This document shows positions 53,366 through 60,990 of a DNA stretch of 64,000 nucleotides, piece after piece. The stretch is from the NCBI GenBank assembly GCA_007745835.1, contig CP036424.1, positions 1-64,000 on the forward strand, read 5' to 3'. The notes under the pieces were generated by a model. The model had not been told where the DNA came from. It did no database searches and saw nothing but the letters and a program-made list of their open reading frames with translations. Numbering within the stretch: position 1 is the first letter of the stretch; each line of letters opens with the position of its first letter. Source of the stretch: Planctomycetes bacterium MalM25 (lineage in GTDB: Bacteria; Planctomycetota; Planctomycetia; Pirellulales; Lacipirellulaceae). Made by a program: the position numbers and the translations under genes.

Positions 53366-53509
53366 GGGGTGGCGTTTCGCTCTCAAGAAAGACCGAGGGG
53401 CGACCCACCCGCGCGAGTCGCCCCTATCAAGGGTCCCGTTTTGGCAGCCCGCGTGCCCAGAAGCAAGCCCCTGAATGCGGCAAACCGCAGTTCGGGAGGG
53501 GCGGGTCAG

Positions 53510-54166
53510 TCAGTCGTCCAGCTCCGCGACGCGCGGCAATTGATCGACCGAGGCGAGGCCGAGCGTCCGCAGGAAGCGGTCCGTGGTGGCGTAAGCCTTG
53601 GGCCCGTCAGGGTTTGCCGCCTCGTCCCGGCGCACCAGGCCGAGCTTCTCCAGCCGCCGCAGGCTTTCGCGGCCCGATTCGCCGCAGAGCTCCTCGATCC
53701 CCTCCGAATCGATCGGCTGGCGGTAGGCGATAACCGAAAGGGCCTCCAACGCTTGGGGGGAGAGCTGGCTTGCGCGGACCTTGCCCCGCATCCGTTCCTG
53801 GACATGCTCCATCTCCGGCACGAGCACCAGCCGGTAACCGGCGTCGTCGCCCTCGATGCGCCACGCCGTGCTGTCCCGTTCGTACGTTTGGTTCAGTTGC
53901 TCGACGAGGGGACCGATCTCGTCGGGCGTCGTGTCGCGGATGGCGGAGGCCAGACGCTCCGCGTCGATCGCCTCGCCCTCCGGCCGGCCCACGAACAGCA
54001 GCGCCTCGACCACGCCCTCGGGCGTCACCGCGTCGAGCGCGGCGGGCGAGACCGACTCAATGGGCGCGTCGTCGTCATCGTCGCCCGGCTTGCCGAACAT
54101 CCGCGCGAACGCCGCCCGCAGGCGGTTCGCGGAGAGGGGGGCGGCGGCTTCGTCGGGGTCGCTCAT
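53510..54166 (-). CDS. scpB: Segregation and condensation protein B
   Basis: Partner of ScpA and Smc in bacterial chromosome condensation. The 218-aa protein has two winged-helix domains: VEALLFVGRPEGEAIDAERL at the start of the first, and LSPQALEALSVIAYRQPIDS in the second, the family's most conserved block (A-L-E-x-L-x-x-I-A-Y-x-Q-P). The ATG at 54166 is preferred over an upstream ATG at 54199. An acidic N-terminal stretch (DDDDDAPIESV) is extra. No scpA is visible in the window. Confidence 0.92.
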   Translation of the reverse strand: MSDPDEAAAPLSANRLRAAFARMFGKPGDDDDDAPIESVSPAALDAVTPEGVVEALLFVGRPEGEAIDAERLASAIRDTTPDEIGPLVEQLNQTYERDSTAWRIEGDDAGYRLVLVPEMEHVQERMRGKVRASQLSPQALEALSVIAYRQPIDSEGIEELCGESGRESLRRLEKLGLVRRDEAANPDGPKAYATTDRFLRTLGLASVDQLPRVAELDD

Positions 54167-54235
54167 CGCGGCGCAGCGTAGCTCAGCCGCATGCCTCAAG
54201 AAAGATCAGCGTGAGAGACCATCGCTATCAATGGC

Positions 54236-54315
54236 TGAGCCGAAGGCGCTAGCCTCGGGCGGAGCGCAGTCCAATCTTTCCCGTGAATTCGCCCGAGGCT
54301 AGCGCCTTCGGCTCA
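54236..54315. repeat. 25-base perfect inverted repeat (family also at 27089)
   Basis: Perfect arms 54236-54260 and 54291-54315 (core GCCGAAGGCGCTAGCCTCGG) with a 30-base spacer. Each arm is identical to the right arm of the element at 27146-27170. It sits between scpB and smpB. Confidence 0.9.
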
Positions 54316-54338
54316 AACTCCTCATTTGGAGACATCGC

Positions 54339-54830
54339 CTAGCGTCCCCGCAGGGCGCGGTCCATGTCGCGTTGGGCGGTCTTCTTCTTGAGCGACTCGC
54401 GCTTGTCGTAGGTCTTCTTGCCGCGGCAGAGCCCCAGCAGCACCTTCGCCTTCCCCTCTTTGAAGTACATCTTCAGCGGCACGAGCGTCAGGTTCTTCTC
54501 GTACGCCCGCGCGGCGAAGCGGGTGATCTCGCGGCGGTGCATGAGGAGCTTGCGCCAGCGCTTCGGCTCGTGCTGCTCGTGGGTCGCGTTGCGGTACTCT
54601 TCGATGTTGCACCCGACGAGGTAGACCTCGCCGTTCTGCATGCGGCCGTAGGCCTCGTCGAGCGACATGTGCCCCAGGCGCAACGACTTCACCTCGCTGC
54701 CGACCAGCACGACGCCGCACTCGAGGTGCTCGAGCACCTCGTACTCGTGCCGCGCCTTGCGGTTGGTGGCGATCGTCTTCTCGTTGGGATCGTCCCCCTT
54801 GGCCGGCTTCTTGTCTTTCTTCGTGGCCAG
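54339..54830 (-). CDS. smpB: SsrA-binding protein SmpB, apparently with a CTG start
   Basis: Trans-translation factor that delivers tmRNA to stalled ribosomes; 163 aa from the proposed start. Motifs: IATNRKARHEYEVLEHLECG (N-terminal OB-fold; NRKARH is the SmpB hallmark), GSEVKSLRLGHMSLDEAY, and the basic tail KKTYDKRESLKKKTAQRDMD. The NRKARH segment lies upstream of the first standard in-frame start (GTG at 54737). An in-frame TGA is only five codons before a CTG at 54830, which has GAAGGA eight bases upstream. Thus CTG, or less likely another non-standard codon, must initiate. Starting at 54737 would give a truncated 132-aa protein. Confidence 0.9.
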   Translation of the reverse strand: MATKKDKKPAKGDDPNEKTIATNRKARHEYEVLEHLECGVVLVGSEVKSLRLGHMSLDEAYGRMQNGEVYLVGCNIEEYRNATHEQHEPKRWRKLLMHRREITRFAARAYEKNLTLVPLKMYFKEGKAKVLLGLCRGKKTYDKRESLKKKTAQRDMDRALRGR

Positions 54831-54892
54831 AGCGGCGTTCCTTCAAGCTGTGGGGCGCGGCGTGCCGCTTGGGGGCGTCCGCTGCAAGACGA

Positions 54893-56041
54893 TCAGAAGT
54901 CGTCGGCGGAGAGCGGTGCGAGGTTCTTGTAAATCGAGTCGGTCCCGCCCACCGGTTCGGTCGCCTTGCGGCCCTTCACGGTCAGCAGGCGTTGGTAGAC
55001 CGTGTAATCGAGGTCCGGCTGAAAGGTCCTGGTGGAGCCGTCCGCGAAGGCGGCGTTGAAGGCGCCGCCCGGATGGCTGGACGCGGGCCGCGCGAACACC
55101 GGGCTCGCAATGGGGTAGCCCACCGCATCGCCCTCCTGCGAGAAGGCGTACTGAATCGGGACGCCGCTCACTTCCACAAACGGGTTGGCGTTGAGGTTGC
55201 CCGAGTCGTACTGCTCGGGGTCGATCCAGACCATGCCGAGCTGCTGCTCGCCCGGCGTGCCGGGGAAGACGCCCGCCCAGGTGTACAGCCGGAGGTTGGA
55301 CGACTCGGGCTCCTCGATCTCTTTGTGGATGTTTTCGGAGAGCAGCAGGGTGTTTGAGGCGCCGTCACCGCTGCTCACGTCCGACATGTTCAACGAAACA
55401 TTGTCGAACGTTCGGTTGTGGAAGATGCCGTTCGACTTGGTGTCCCCCGCGATCGCGTTGTATTCGGCCGCGCCGAAGTTGCTGGAGGAGGGCAAGGGCT
55501 GATTGTTCGTGCCGTACCAATCCCAGGTCCCCGTGTTCGCGACGTAGGTCAGGCCGGCGGTGTCGGACAGCGCGGACATCTCGGTGTCGTCGGGGCAGCG
55601 GAAGACTTCGAGCGGCAGGATCTGGGCGCGTGGACCGGTTGTCGTCGCGTCGAACATCGCGTCGTAGATGTCGTTCCCTTCGATCTCCGGCAGGATCATC
55701 GCGGCCCAGCTCACGAGCGACTCGGCCCGGTTGCTGGTGCTCTCGAATAACGAGTTGCTGAGGGTCTGGACCCGGATGCGGAGGAAGCTCGCTCCGTCTG
55801 AGCGCTTCAGGCTCTGAACGTAGCCCGGGTACTTCTGCTTGCTGCTCTCGTAATTGATGATCCCGGTCGCGAGCTGTTTCAGCTGGTTCGTGCAAGTGAT
55901 TTGCCGGGCCCGGGCCCGGGCGGCGCCCACGGCGGGGATGAGCAGCGCCATCAGCATGCCGATGATGGCGATCACCACGAGGAGTTCGACCAGCGTGAAG
56001 CCGGTTTGGCGGCGGTTCGCGCGCGAGGGGGGGTTGTTCAT
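54893..56041 (-). CDS. DUF1559 pseudopilin-like protein
   Basis: A 382-aa protein with a prepilin leader RRQTGFTLVELLVVIAIIGM and the DUF1559 continuation (LLIPAVGAARARARQITCTN). Unlike the copy at 26059, its C-terminal signature is intact: HPGGAFNAAFADGSTRTFQP. The body is Asn/Ser-rich (GTWDWYGTNNQPLPSSSNFG). It is presumably processed by a prepilin peptidase and assembled at the cell envelope; function unknown. The ATG at 56041 follows a tandem-repeat region; a frame extending to 56242 through those repeats is rejected. It ends 62 bases before the smpB start. Confidence 0.88.
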   Translation of the reverse strand: MNNPPSRANRRQTGFTLVELLVVIAIIGMLMALLIPAVGAARARARQITCTNQLKQLATGIINYESSKQKYPGYVQSLKRSDGASFLRIRVQTLSNSLFESTSNRAESLVSWAAMILPEIEGNDIYDAMFDATTTGPRAQILPLEVFRCPDDTEMSALSDTAGLTYVANTGTWDWYGTNNQPLPSSSNFGAAEYNAIAGDTKSNGIFHNRTFDNVSLNMSDVSSGDGASNTLLLSENIHKEIEEPESSNLRLYTWAGVFPGTPGEQQLGMVWIDPEQYDSGNLNANPFVEVSGVPIQYAFSQEGDAVGYPIASPVFARPASSHPGGAFNAAFADGSTRTFQPDLDYTVYQRLLTVKGRKATEPVGGTDSIYKNLAPLSADDF

Positions 56042-56086
56042 CGGCTTCTCTTGACCTCGGTTCCGGAGGAGTCGCCTCTTCCCTCT

Positions 56087-56158
56087 GTCGAGCCCTTGGC
56101 GGGAGAGCCTGTCGAGCCTCTGGCGGGAGAGACTGCGGAGCCCCTGGTGGGAGAGACT
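56087..56158. repeat. Three 24-base tandem repeats upstream of the DUF1559 gene
   Basis: Imperfect copies at 56087-56110, 56111-56134 and 56135-56158 (consensus starts GTCGAGCC and ends GGGAGAGACT). It lies in the 218-base divergent gap between the DUF1559 and MscS genes. Confidence 0.85.
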
Positions 56159-56259
56159 TAGACCCTGCCGGCGGGGCCGGAGGGGTGCGATAAAAGTATC
56201 GCCCAATCCTGCAAAAAAAGCCAGCAAACCCACACGGCGCACCCCGCCGGGACGCTCGC

Positions 56260-58200
56260 ATGCTCAAAAACCGCTCGAAACGCCCCCGCCCGGCCCGGCT
56301 GTGCCTGCTGATCGCGGGGTTGTGCCTCGGCTCGGCGCGGGCCGACACGACCGCCTTTGCGCCCGAGGCCCCGCCCGATGCCCCCGCCGCCACCCCGGCG
56401 CCGAACCCGATCCCCGTCGAACGCCGCTCGCCCCGGGCGGTGCTGCGGTCGTTCTTCGAGCGGATGCGGGCGGACGAGAAGCGTTCCGCCGCCGAGCTGC
56501 TCGACCTATCCCAAGTGAGCGCGGTGGCCGCCGAGAAGCGGAGGCCCGACCTGGCGTACAAGCTCTACCGGCTGATCCGCAACGTGGGCAATCCGCCGGT
56601 GCGCGCCAGCGCGGGGGGTGAAAAGGACCTGCCGGAGATCGTGACCGACCCGCAGGCGGAGGCTCCCGGATTCGAGGGGAGCGATTCGACCTCGGAGTAC
56701 GACTTCGAGAATGTCCCCTCCAAGGACTCGGAACGTCAGAAGCCGTGGCCGCTTGATCAATGGCTCATCGACCCCTCTCCCGAAGCGGCTCAACTGAAGA
56801 TCGCCCGGCAGGAGGACGGCGGGTGGCGGTTCAGTGCGGAGACGGTCGGCCAGATCGATGCGCTGTACGAGCGGGTCACGACGCGGCTCGAGGATTCGCC
56901 CGCGGGGCAGGCCCGCGCCATGTTGGCCGCGAACGGAGATCCCGAACCGACCGCGACCACCGAGGAAGTCCTCCGTCAGGCGTTTCCCAAGTGGCTTCAG
57001 ACCACTCACTTTTTGATCCCGACCTATCAGTGGATCTTGCTGGGCTGCCTGGTGCCGATCGGCCGGGTCATCGAGAAAGCGACTTGCCTGCTGCTGACGC
57101 CGATCGGCGACTTCTTCCTCGGGCGTATCGATCCGGAGTTCATCGAAGCTCATCAAACCACCGCCAAGGTGTGGCGGCCGGTGGGCCGGCTGGCGAACGC
57201 GACGGCTTGGGTGGTGGGCGCCGACTGGATCGGCTTGCCGATCGCGGTGATGAGCGTCTTGTCGGTCGTGCTACGGGTCATCGCCGTGGTCGCCGCGGTG
57301 CTCGCCGTTTACCGCGTGCTCGACCTGGTGGCGGGGTACTTCTTGCGGCGGGCCAAGCGACGCGACCGCAAGTCGGACGACTTGGTGATCCCGCTGGCCA
57401 CTTCAACCGCGAAGATCGTCGCCACGCTCGCGGGCGTCGTCGCCGCGGTCGCCTCGCTGAGCGACGAGCTCCCAGCGACGTTGATCGGTGGCCTCGGGAT
57501 CGGCGGCATCGCGATCGCCCTCGCCTCGCAGGAGACGCTCTCCAACTTCTTCGGCTCGATCACCCTGCTGTTCGACCGCCCCTTCGAGGTCGGCGACTGG
57601 GTCAACATCGAGGGGGTCGAGGGCGAGGTCGAACGGCTCGGTTTCCGCAGCACGCAGATCCGCACGGGGATCAACTCGCAGGTGACGGTCCCCAACAGCA
57701 AGCTGGCCGGGGCGAACGTCGACAACCTCGGACGCCGCAAGTACCGCCGCTACCTGAACAAGCTCGGCCTGGAATACGGCACCCCGCCCGAACGGATCGA
57801 GGCGTTCTGCGAGGGCGTCCGGGAGCTGATCCGGCGGCACCCGCACACGCGGAAGGATTTCTACGCGGCTTACTTCAACGACTTCGGCCCCGCGTCGCTC
57901 GACGTGCTGGTGGTGGTTTACTTCGAGGTCCCCGACTGGGCGACCGAGCTCCGCGAGCGGCACCGGCTGCTGGCGGACATCGCCCGGCTGGCCGAGTCGC
58001 TCGGCGTGGCGTTCGCCTTCCCGACCCAGACGCTGCACCTGCACCGGGGCGAGTCGGCCGCGGCGCCCGAGGCGATCGGCGAGGAGGAGGGGGCCGATCT
58101 TCTTGGCGCGAGAAAAGCGGCCGAGATCGCGGGTGAGTTGGCGAACTACCAGGACCGACCCGGCCGCGTGAAGTTCCCCGGGCCGACCCAGCTCGATTGA
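56260..58200 (+). CDS. Mechanosensitive channel, MscS family, with large exported N-terminal domain
   Basis: A 646-aa pressure-gated channel that releases solutes under hypo-osmotic stress. After a signal peptide (LCLLIAGLCLGSARA) comes an exported region of about 215 residues, then hydrophobic segments near 250-270, 313-352 and 378-400. The pore helix and beta domain have TLIGGLGIGGIAIALASQET, FFGSITLLFDRPFEVGDWVN and VTVPNSKLAGANVDN, diagnostic of MscS. It is much longer than E. coli MscS (286 aa) and closer to MscK/YnaI-type proteins. It is followed by floA on the same strand. Confidence 0.92.
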   Translation: MLKNRSKRPRPARLCLLIAGLCLGSARADTTAFAPEAPPDAPAATPAPNPIPVERRSPRAVLRSFFERMRADEKRSAAELLDLSQVSAVAAEKRRPDLAYKLYRLIRNVGNPPVRASAGGEKDLPEIVTDPQAEAPGFEGSDSTSEYDFENVPSKDSERQKPWPLDQWLIDPSPEAAQLKIARQEDGGWRFSAETVGQIDALYERVTTRLEDSPAGQARAMLAANGDPEPTATTEEVLRQAFPKWLQTTHFLIPTYQWILLGCLVPIGRVIEKATCLLLTPIGDFFLGRIDPEFIEAHQTTAKVWRPVGRLANATAWVVGADWIGLPIAVMSVLSVVLRVIAVVAAVLAVYRVLDLVAGYFLRRAKRRDRKSDDLVIPLATSTAKIVATLAGVVAAVASLSDELPATLIGGLGIGGIAIALASQETLSNFFGSITLLFDRPFEVGDWVNIEGVEGEVERLGFRSTQIRTGINSQVTVPNSKLAGANVDNLGRRKYRRYLNKLGLEYGTPPERIEAFCEGVRELIRRHPHTRKDFYAAYFNDFGPASLDVLVVVYFEVPDWATELRERHRLLADIARLAESLGVAFAFPTQTLHLHRGESAAAPEAIGEEEGADLLGARKAAEIAGELANYQDRPGRVKFPGPTQLD

Positions 58201-58215
58201 AGCGTTGAACGGTAA

Positions 58216-58237
58216 CCCCGGCCAAGCTTGGTCGGGG
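58216..58237 (+). terminator. Hairpin after the MscS gene
   Basis: CCCCGGCCAAG pairs with CTTGGTCGGGG (one G-U), 15 bases after the stop codon. It is followed by GGGGCTGC repeats, not T, so termination is uncertain. Confidence 0.4.
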
Positions 58238-58409
58238 CTGCGGGGCTGCGGGGCTAGAGCCGGGGCTCGAATTGGACTCCTCGGGCTCGGTCCGGGCCGC
58301 GATCGAGCTGCGGAGCCGGGAAAGAGGGCGCCGTGAGAAGGAAGCTGCTCTCGCGGCCCCGATCGACTAGAATCCCACGAGAGACACGCCCCCAGCCGGA
58401 GCTCCCCCG

Positions 58410-59414
58410 ATGCTCGCGACCACCCTGCTGACCGCCCTCCCCCTCGCCGCCTGGTACGACAACGTCGTTGTCCGGGCGCTGCTGGGGCTGTTCATCCTGG
58501 TGGCGATCGTCGTGATGGCGATCTTCCTGATCAATTACGGCCGGATCCTCTTCCAGGCGTACTTCTCGAACGTCCCGATGAACCCGATCGACCTGCCGCT
58601 CATGAGCCTGCGGCAGGTCCCCCCCCGGGTGATTATCGACGCCCGCATCCAGGCGATGCAGGCGGGCGTGGGGCAGGACCCGGCGACCGGCATCACGACC
58701 AAGCGGCTGGAGGCCCACTACCTGGCCGGCGGCAACGTGGCCCGCGTGATCAACGCGATCATCGCCGCCCACCGGGCCGACATCGATCTCGACTTCGACC
58801 GCGCCGCGGCGATCGACCTGGCCGGACGCGACGTGCTGGACGCCGTCAAGACGAGCGTCTACCCGAAGGTGATCGACTGCCCCGACCCCGAGAAGTCGCC
58901 CAAGAGCACGCTGAGCGCCGTCGCCAAGAACGGCGTCGAGCTGAAAGTCCGGGCGCGGGTCACCGTGCGGACCAACCTGAAGAAGCTGATCGGCGGCGCC
59001 ACCGAGGACACGATCATCGCCCGCGTCGGCGAGGGGATCATCACGGCGATCGGCTCGTCGGCGGACCACCTCAAGGTGATGGAGAACCCGGACCGCATCA
59101 GCAAGGCGGTGCTGGAGCGTGGGCTCGACGCGCAGACGGCTTTCGCGATCGTGTCGATCGACATCGCCGACATCGATATCGGCGAGAACATCGGCGCCCG
59201 CTTGCAGGCGGACCAGGCCGAGGCCGACACCCGCAAGGCCCAGGCGATGGCCGAGAAGCGTCGCGCCGACGCGATCGCCCGCGAGCAGGAGATGAAGGCC
59301 GAGGTCGCCGCCAAGCGGGGCGAGGTGGTCGCCGCCGAGGCCGAAGTCCCCCGCGCCATGGCCGACGCCTTCCGCCAGGGCAACCTGGCGACGCTCTCCA
59401 ACGGCGAGTCGTGA
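58410..59414 (+). CDS. floA: Flotillin-like protein FloA
   Basis: A 334-aa membrane scaffold of bacterial lipid microdomains. It has a single N-terminal membrane hairpin ([20 protein letters not shown]), [16 protein letters not shown], then the SPFH-like core with [20 protein letters not shown] and [12 protein letters not shown]. The C-terminal coiled coil is Ala/Glu-rich ([20 protein letters not shown]). Size and motifs match B. subtilis FloA/YqfA (331 aa). No NfeD-type protease gene, a frequent partner, is adjacent; the upstream gene is the MscS channel. It converges on the next lipoprotein gene with a 13-base gap. Confidence 0.95.
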   Translation: MLATTLLTALPLAAWYDNVVVRALLGLFILVAIVVMAIFLINYGRILFQAYFSNVPMNPIDLPLMSLRQVPPRVIIDARIQAMQAGVGQDPATGITTKRLEAHYLAGGNVARVINAIIAAHRADIDLDFDRAAAIDLAGRDVLDAVKTSVYPKVIDCPDPEKSPKSTLSAVAKNGVELKVRARVTVRTNLKKLIGGATEDTIIARVGEGIITAIGSSADHLKVMENPDRISKAVLERGLDAQTAFAIVSIDIADIDIGENIGARLQADQAEADTRKAQAMAEKRRADAIAREQEMKAEVAAKRGEVVAAEAEVPRAMADAFRQGNLATLSNGES

Positions 59415-59427
59415 GCCGGCCGGCTCG

Positions 59428-60036
59428 CTACTGCTTCTTGATCGCGAACTCCATCTCGAGCGCGAAGAACGGCTCGTTCTCCTTGTCGAGTTCGGTGAGC
59501 AGTTCCCAGCGGCCGTCGCGGTGCTCCAGCTCGTAGCAGCTCTCGTCGTCGGGCGTGATCTCGTGGATCGGCGATTTCCCCAGGCGGCTGTTGAGCCCCT
59601 CGGTCGTCGGCACCACCAGCGAGTCGATGTCGGCGACGCCCTCTAGCTCGGCTTGCAGCTCGGCAACCTCCGATTCGGTCTTCGCCCGGTCTTGCTTCTG
59701 ATCCTCTTCGTTGGGCGGTGGGAGCACGACCGTCACCTTCGCCTTGGTGGAAAAGCAGATCGATCCCCGCCGTGGTTCTCCTTCAACGGCGGGCGCCAGC
59801 TCGTGCGAGACGTAGACCCGCGCGTCGGCGACCGGCGTGCCGGGAGGGGCGTCGAGCTGCCCCCCCGATACCAGCGGTTCGTTCTCGATCCGCTGCGTCA
59901 GGGTTCCAACGATCTTGGCAAAGCTCTCCTCGGCGGTCGGCGGAGCCTTAGGCGGCGCCGGGGGGCGCGCCGGTTCGGTGCAGCCGGAGAGAGCGAGCAG
60001 GACGAAGAAGCTAACGGTCGGACGCCACATCGACAT
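59428..60036 (-). CDS. Hypothetical lipoprotein
   Basis: A 202-aa protein with lipobox LSGC after a hydrophobic leader (PTVSFFVLLALSGC). A proline-rich linker (PARPPAPPKAPPTAEE) then leads to a globular part with a predicted strand segment (RGSICFSTKAKVTVVLPPPN), a Glu-rich helix (KTESEVAELQAELEGV) and a strand-rich end (PFFALEMEFAIKKQ). No family recognised. It is anchored in the membrane by acylation. Convergent with floA. Confidence 0.72.
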   Translation of the reverse strand: MSMWRPTVSFFVLLALSGCTEPARPPAPPKAPPTAEESFAKIVGTLTQRIENEPLVSGGQLDAPPGTPVADARVYVSHELAPAVEGEPRRGSICFSTKAKVTVVLPPPNEEDQKQDRAKTESEVAELQAELEGVADIDSLVVPTTEGLNSRLGKSPIHEITPDDESCYELEHRDGRWELLTELDKENEPFFALEMEFAIKKQ

Positions 60037-60069
60037 GGGGAGAGCCTAGAGTCGGACCTCGGGGTAACG

Positions 60070-60110
60070 GCGCGGGGGAGCTTCCCCCGACGCTATCCAC
60101 GAGGATAGCA
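60070..60110 (-). terminator. Two adjacent hairpins between hypothetical genes
   Basis: GGGGGA-gct-TCCCCC-type hairpin (60074-60088) and a perfect GCTATCC-acga-GGATAGC hairpin (60092-60109). They lie downstream of the gene at 60228 and upstream of the lipoprotein gene on the same strand. Role as terminator inferred only from position; no T-run. Confidence 0.4.
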
Positions 60111-60227
60111 CGACCCTGGCCGCGAACCTATTTGGGATCGGGGCGTTCGCCCTCTCGCGGGCGGGCGGGCGACGACGCCCGCCCTCAGAATCGGTCCAGT
60201 CGGTAGAGGCCGCCGGTGCGGGCCCGA

Positions 60228-60863
60228 TCAGAAGTCGGCGAACGGGTCGTCTTCCGCCCCGGAGTCGCCGGCGAACGGGTCCGTGTCGTCCTCGGTGTCG
60301 GCGGGGGAGGCGGTCGCGGAGTCGGTGTCGAAGCCGCCGTCGACGCCGTCGGCGAACGGGTCCGACGAGCCGGCAAAGGCGTCGCCCGTGGCGTCCTCGT
60401 CCGTGACGCCCAGCCACTCACCCAACGCCCGCATCGGGTCGTCGCGGAAAGCGGTCCGCTTCTTCTTCCCGTCGGCGAACGGGTCGGAAGCGCCGGCCTC
60501 CACCGCTTTGACCGGCAGCATCGGCTGGCTCGGATCGGGCAGCGGGGCGATCACCGCGGCCCGGACCAAGTCGCGCGGCGACTTCGCGGCGGCCAGGGCG
60601 TCGAGCGGCAGCTTGAAGCCACGACGCAAGGCACGCTTCTGTCCGGACGAAAGGCTCCCGTACCGCCAGCCGAGGGCGGGCGTGTTGAGCTCGGCCTCGG
60701 GCATCCGCCCCGGATCGAAGCGGACGACCGTCGGCGCGGGGGGGGCGGCCTGTTCGGTCGTCGCCTGGTCGGCGTCGTCTTGGGCGAACGCGGGCAGGAC
60801 CATCCCGCAGGCTGCCAGGGCGATCGTGGCGGGACGGACGGCGGAGGCGAGGGAGAGACGCAT
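60228..60863 (-). CDS. Hypothetical exported protein with DPFA(D/G) repeats
   Basis: A 211-aa protein. The ATG at 60863 gives a signal peptide (RPATIALAACGMVLPAFAQ); a longer frame to 60953 is basic and improbable. The middle has FDPGRMPEAELNTPALGWRY and RGFKLPLDALAAAKSPRD. The C-terminal 90 residues are acidic and disordered and contain four DPFA motifs (SDPFADG twice, DPFAGD, DPFADF). Such short phenylalanine motifs in acidic linkers often mediate protein binding; here that is a guess. It lies downstream of the TPR gene on the same strand. Confidence 0.7.
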   Translation of the reverse strand: MRLSLASAVRPATIALAACGMVLPAFAQDDADQATTEQAAPPAPTVVRFDPGRMPEAELNTPALGWRYGSLSSGQKRALRRGFKLPLDALAAAKSPRDLVRAAVIAPLPDPSQPMLPVKAVEAGASDPFADGKKKRTAFRDDPMRALGEWLGVTDEDATGDAFAGSSDPFADGVDGGFDTDSATASPADTEDDTDPFAGDSGAEDDPFADF

Positions 60864-60990
60864 CGGACTCGTGTTCCTGCTTAGGTTAGCCGGATAAGCC
60901 TGCAATGGCGGCCGGCGACCCTTCAGGATAATCGGCCGTGAGCGGCCCGACAAATCGGGCCGGGCGGACGTCTCGGCGGGCCCCGGCAGG

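Noticed and set aside
54322-54846. A 174-codon minus-strand frame overlapping smpB in another phase
   Set aside because: Its Arg/Glu/Gln-rich translation is the shifted reading of smpB; the SmpB motifs lie in the other phase.
56087-56158. Possible CRISPR array
   Set aside because: Repeats are directly adjacent with no spacers, only three copies, and no cas genes are in the window.
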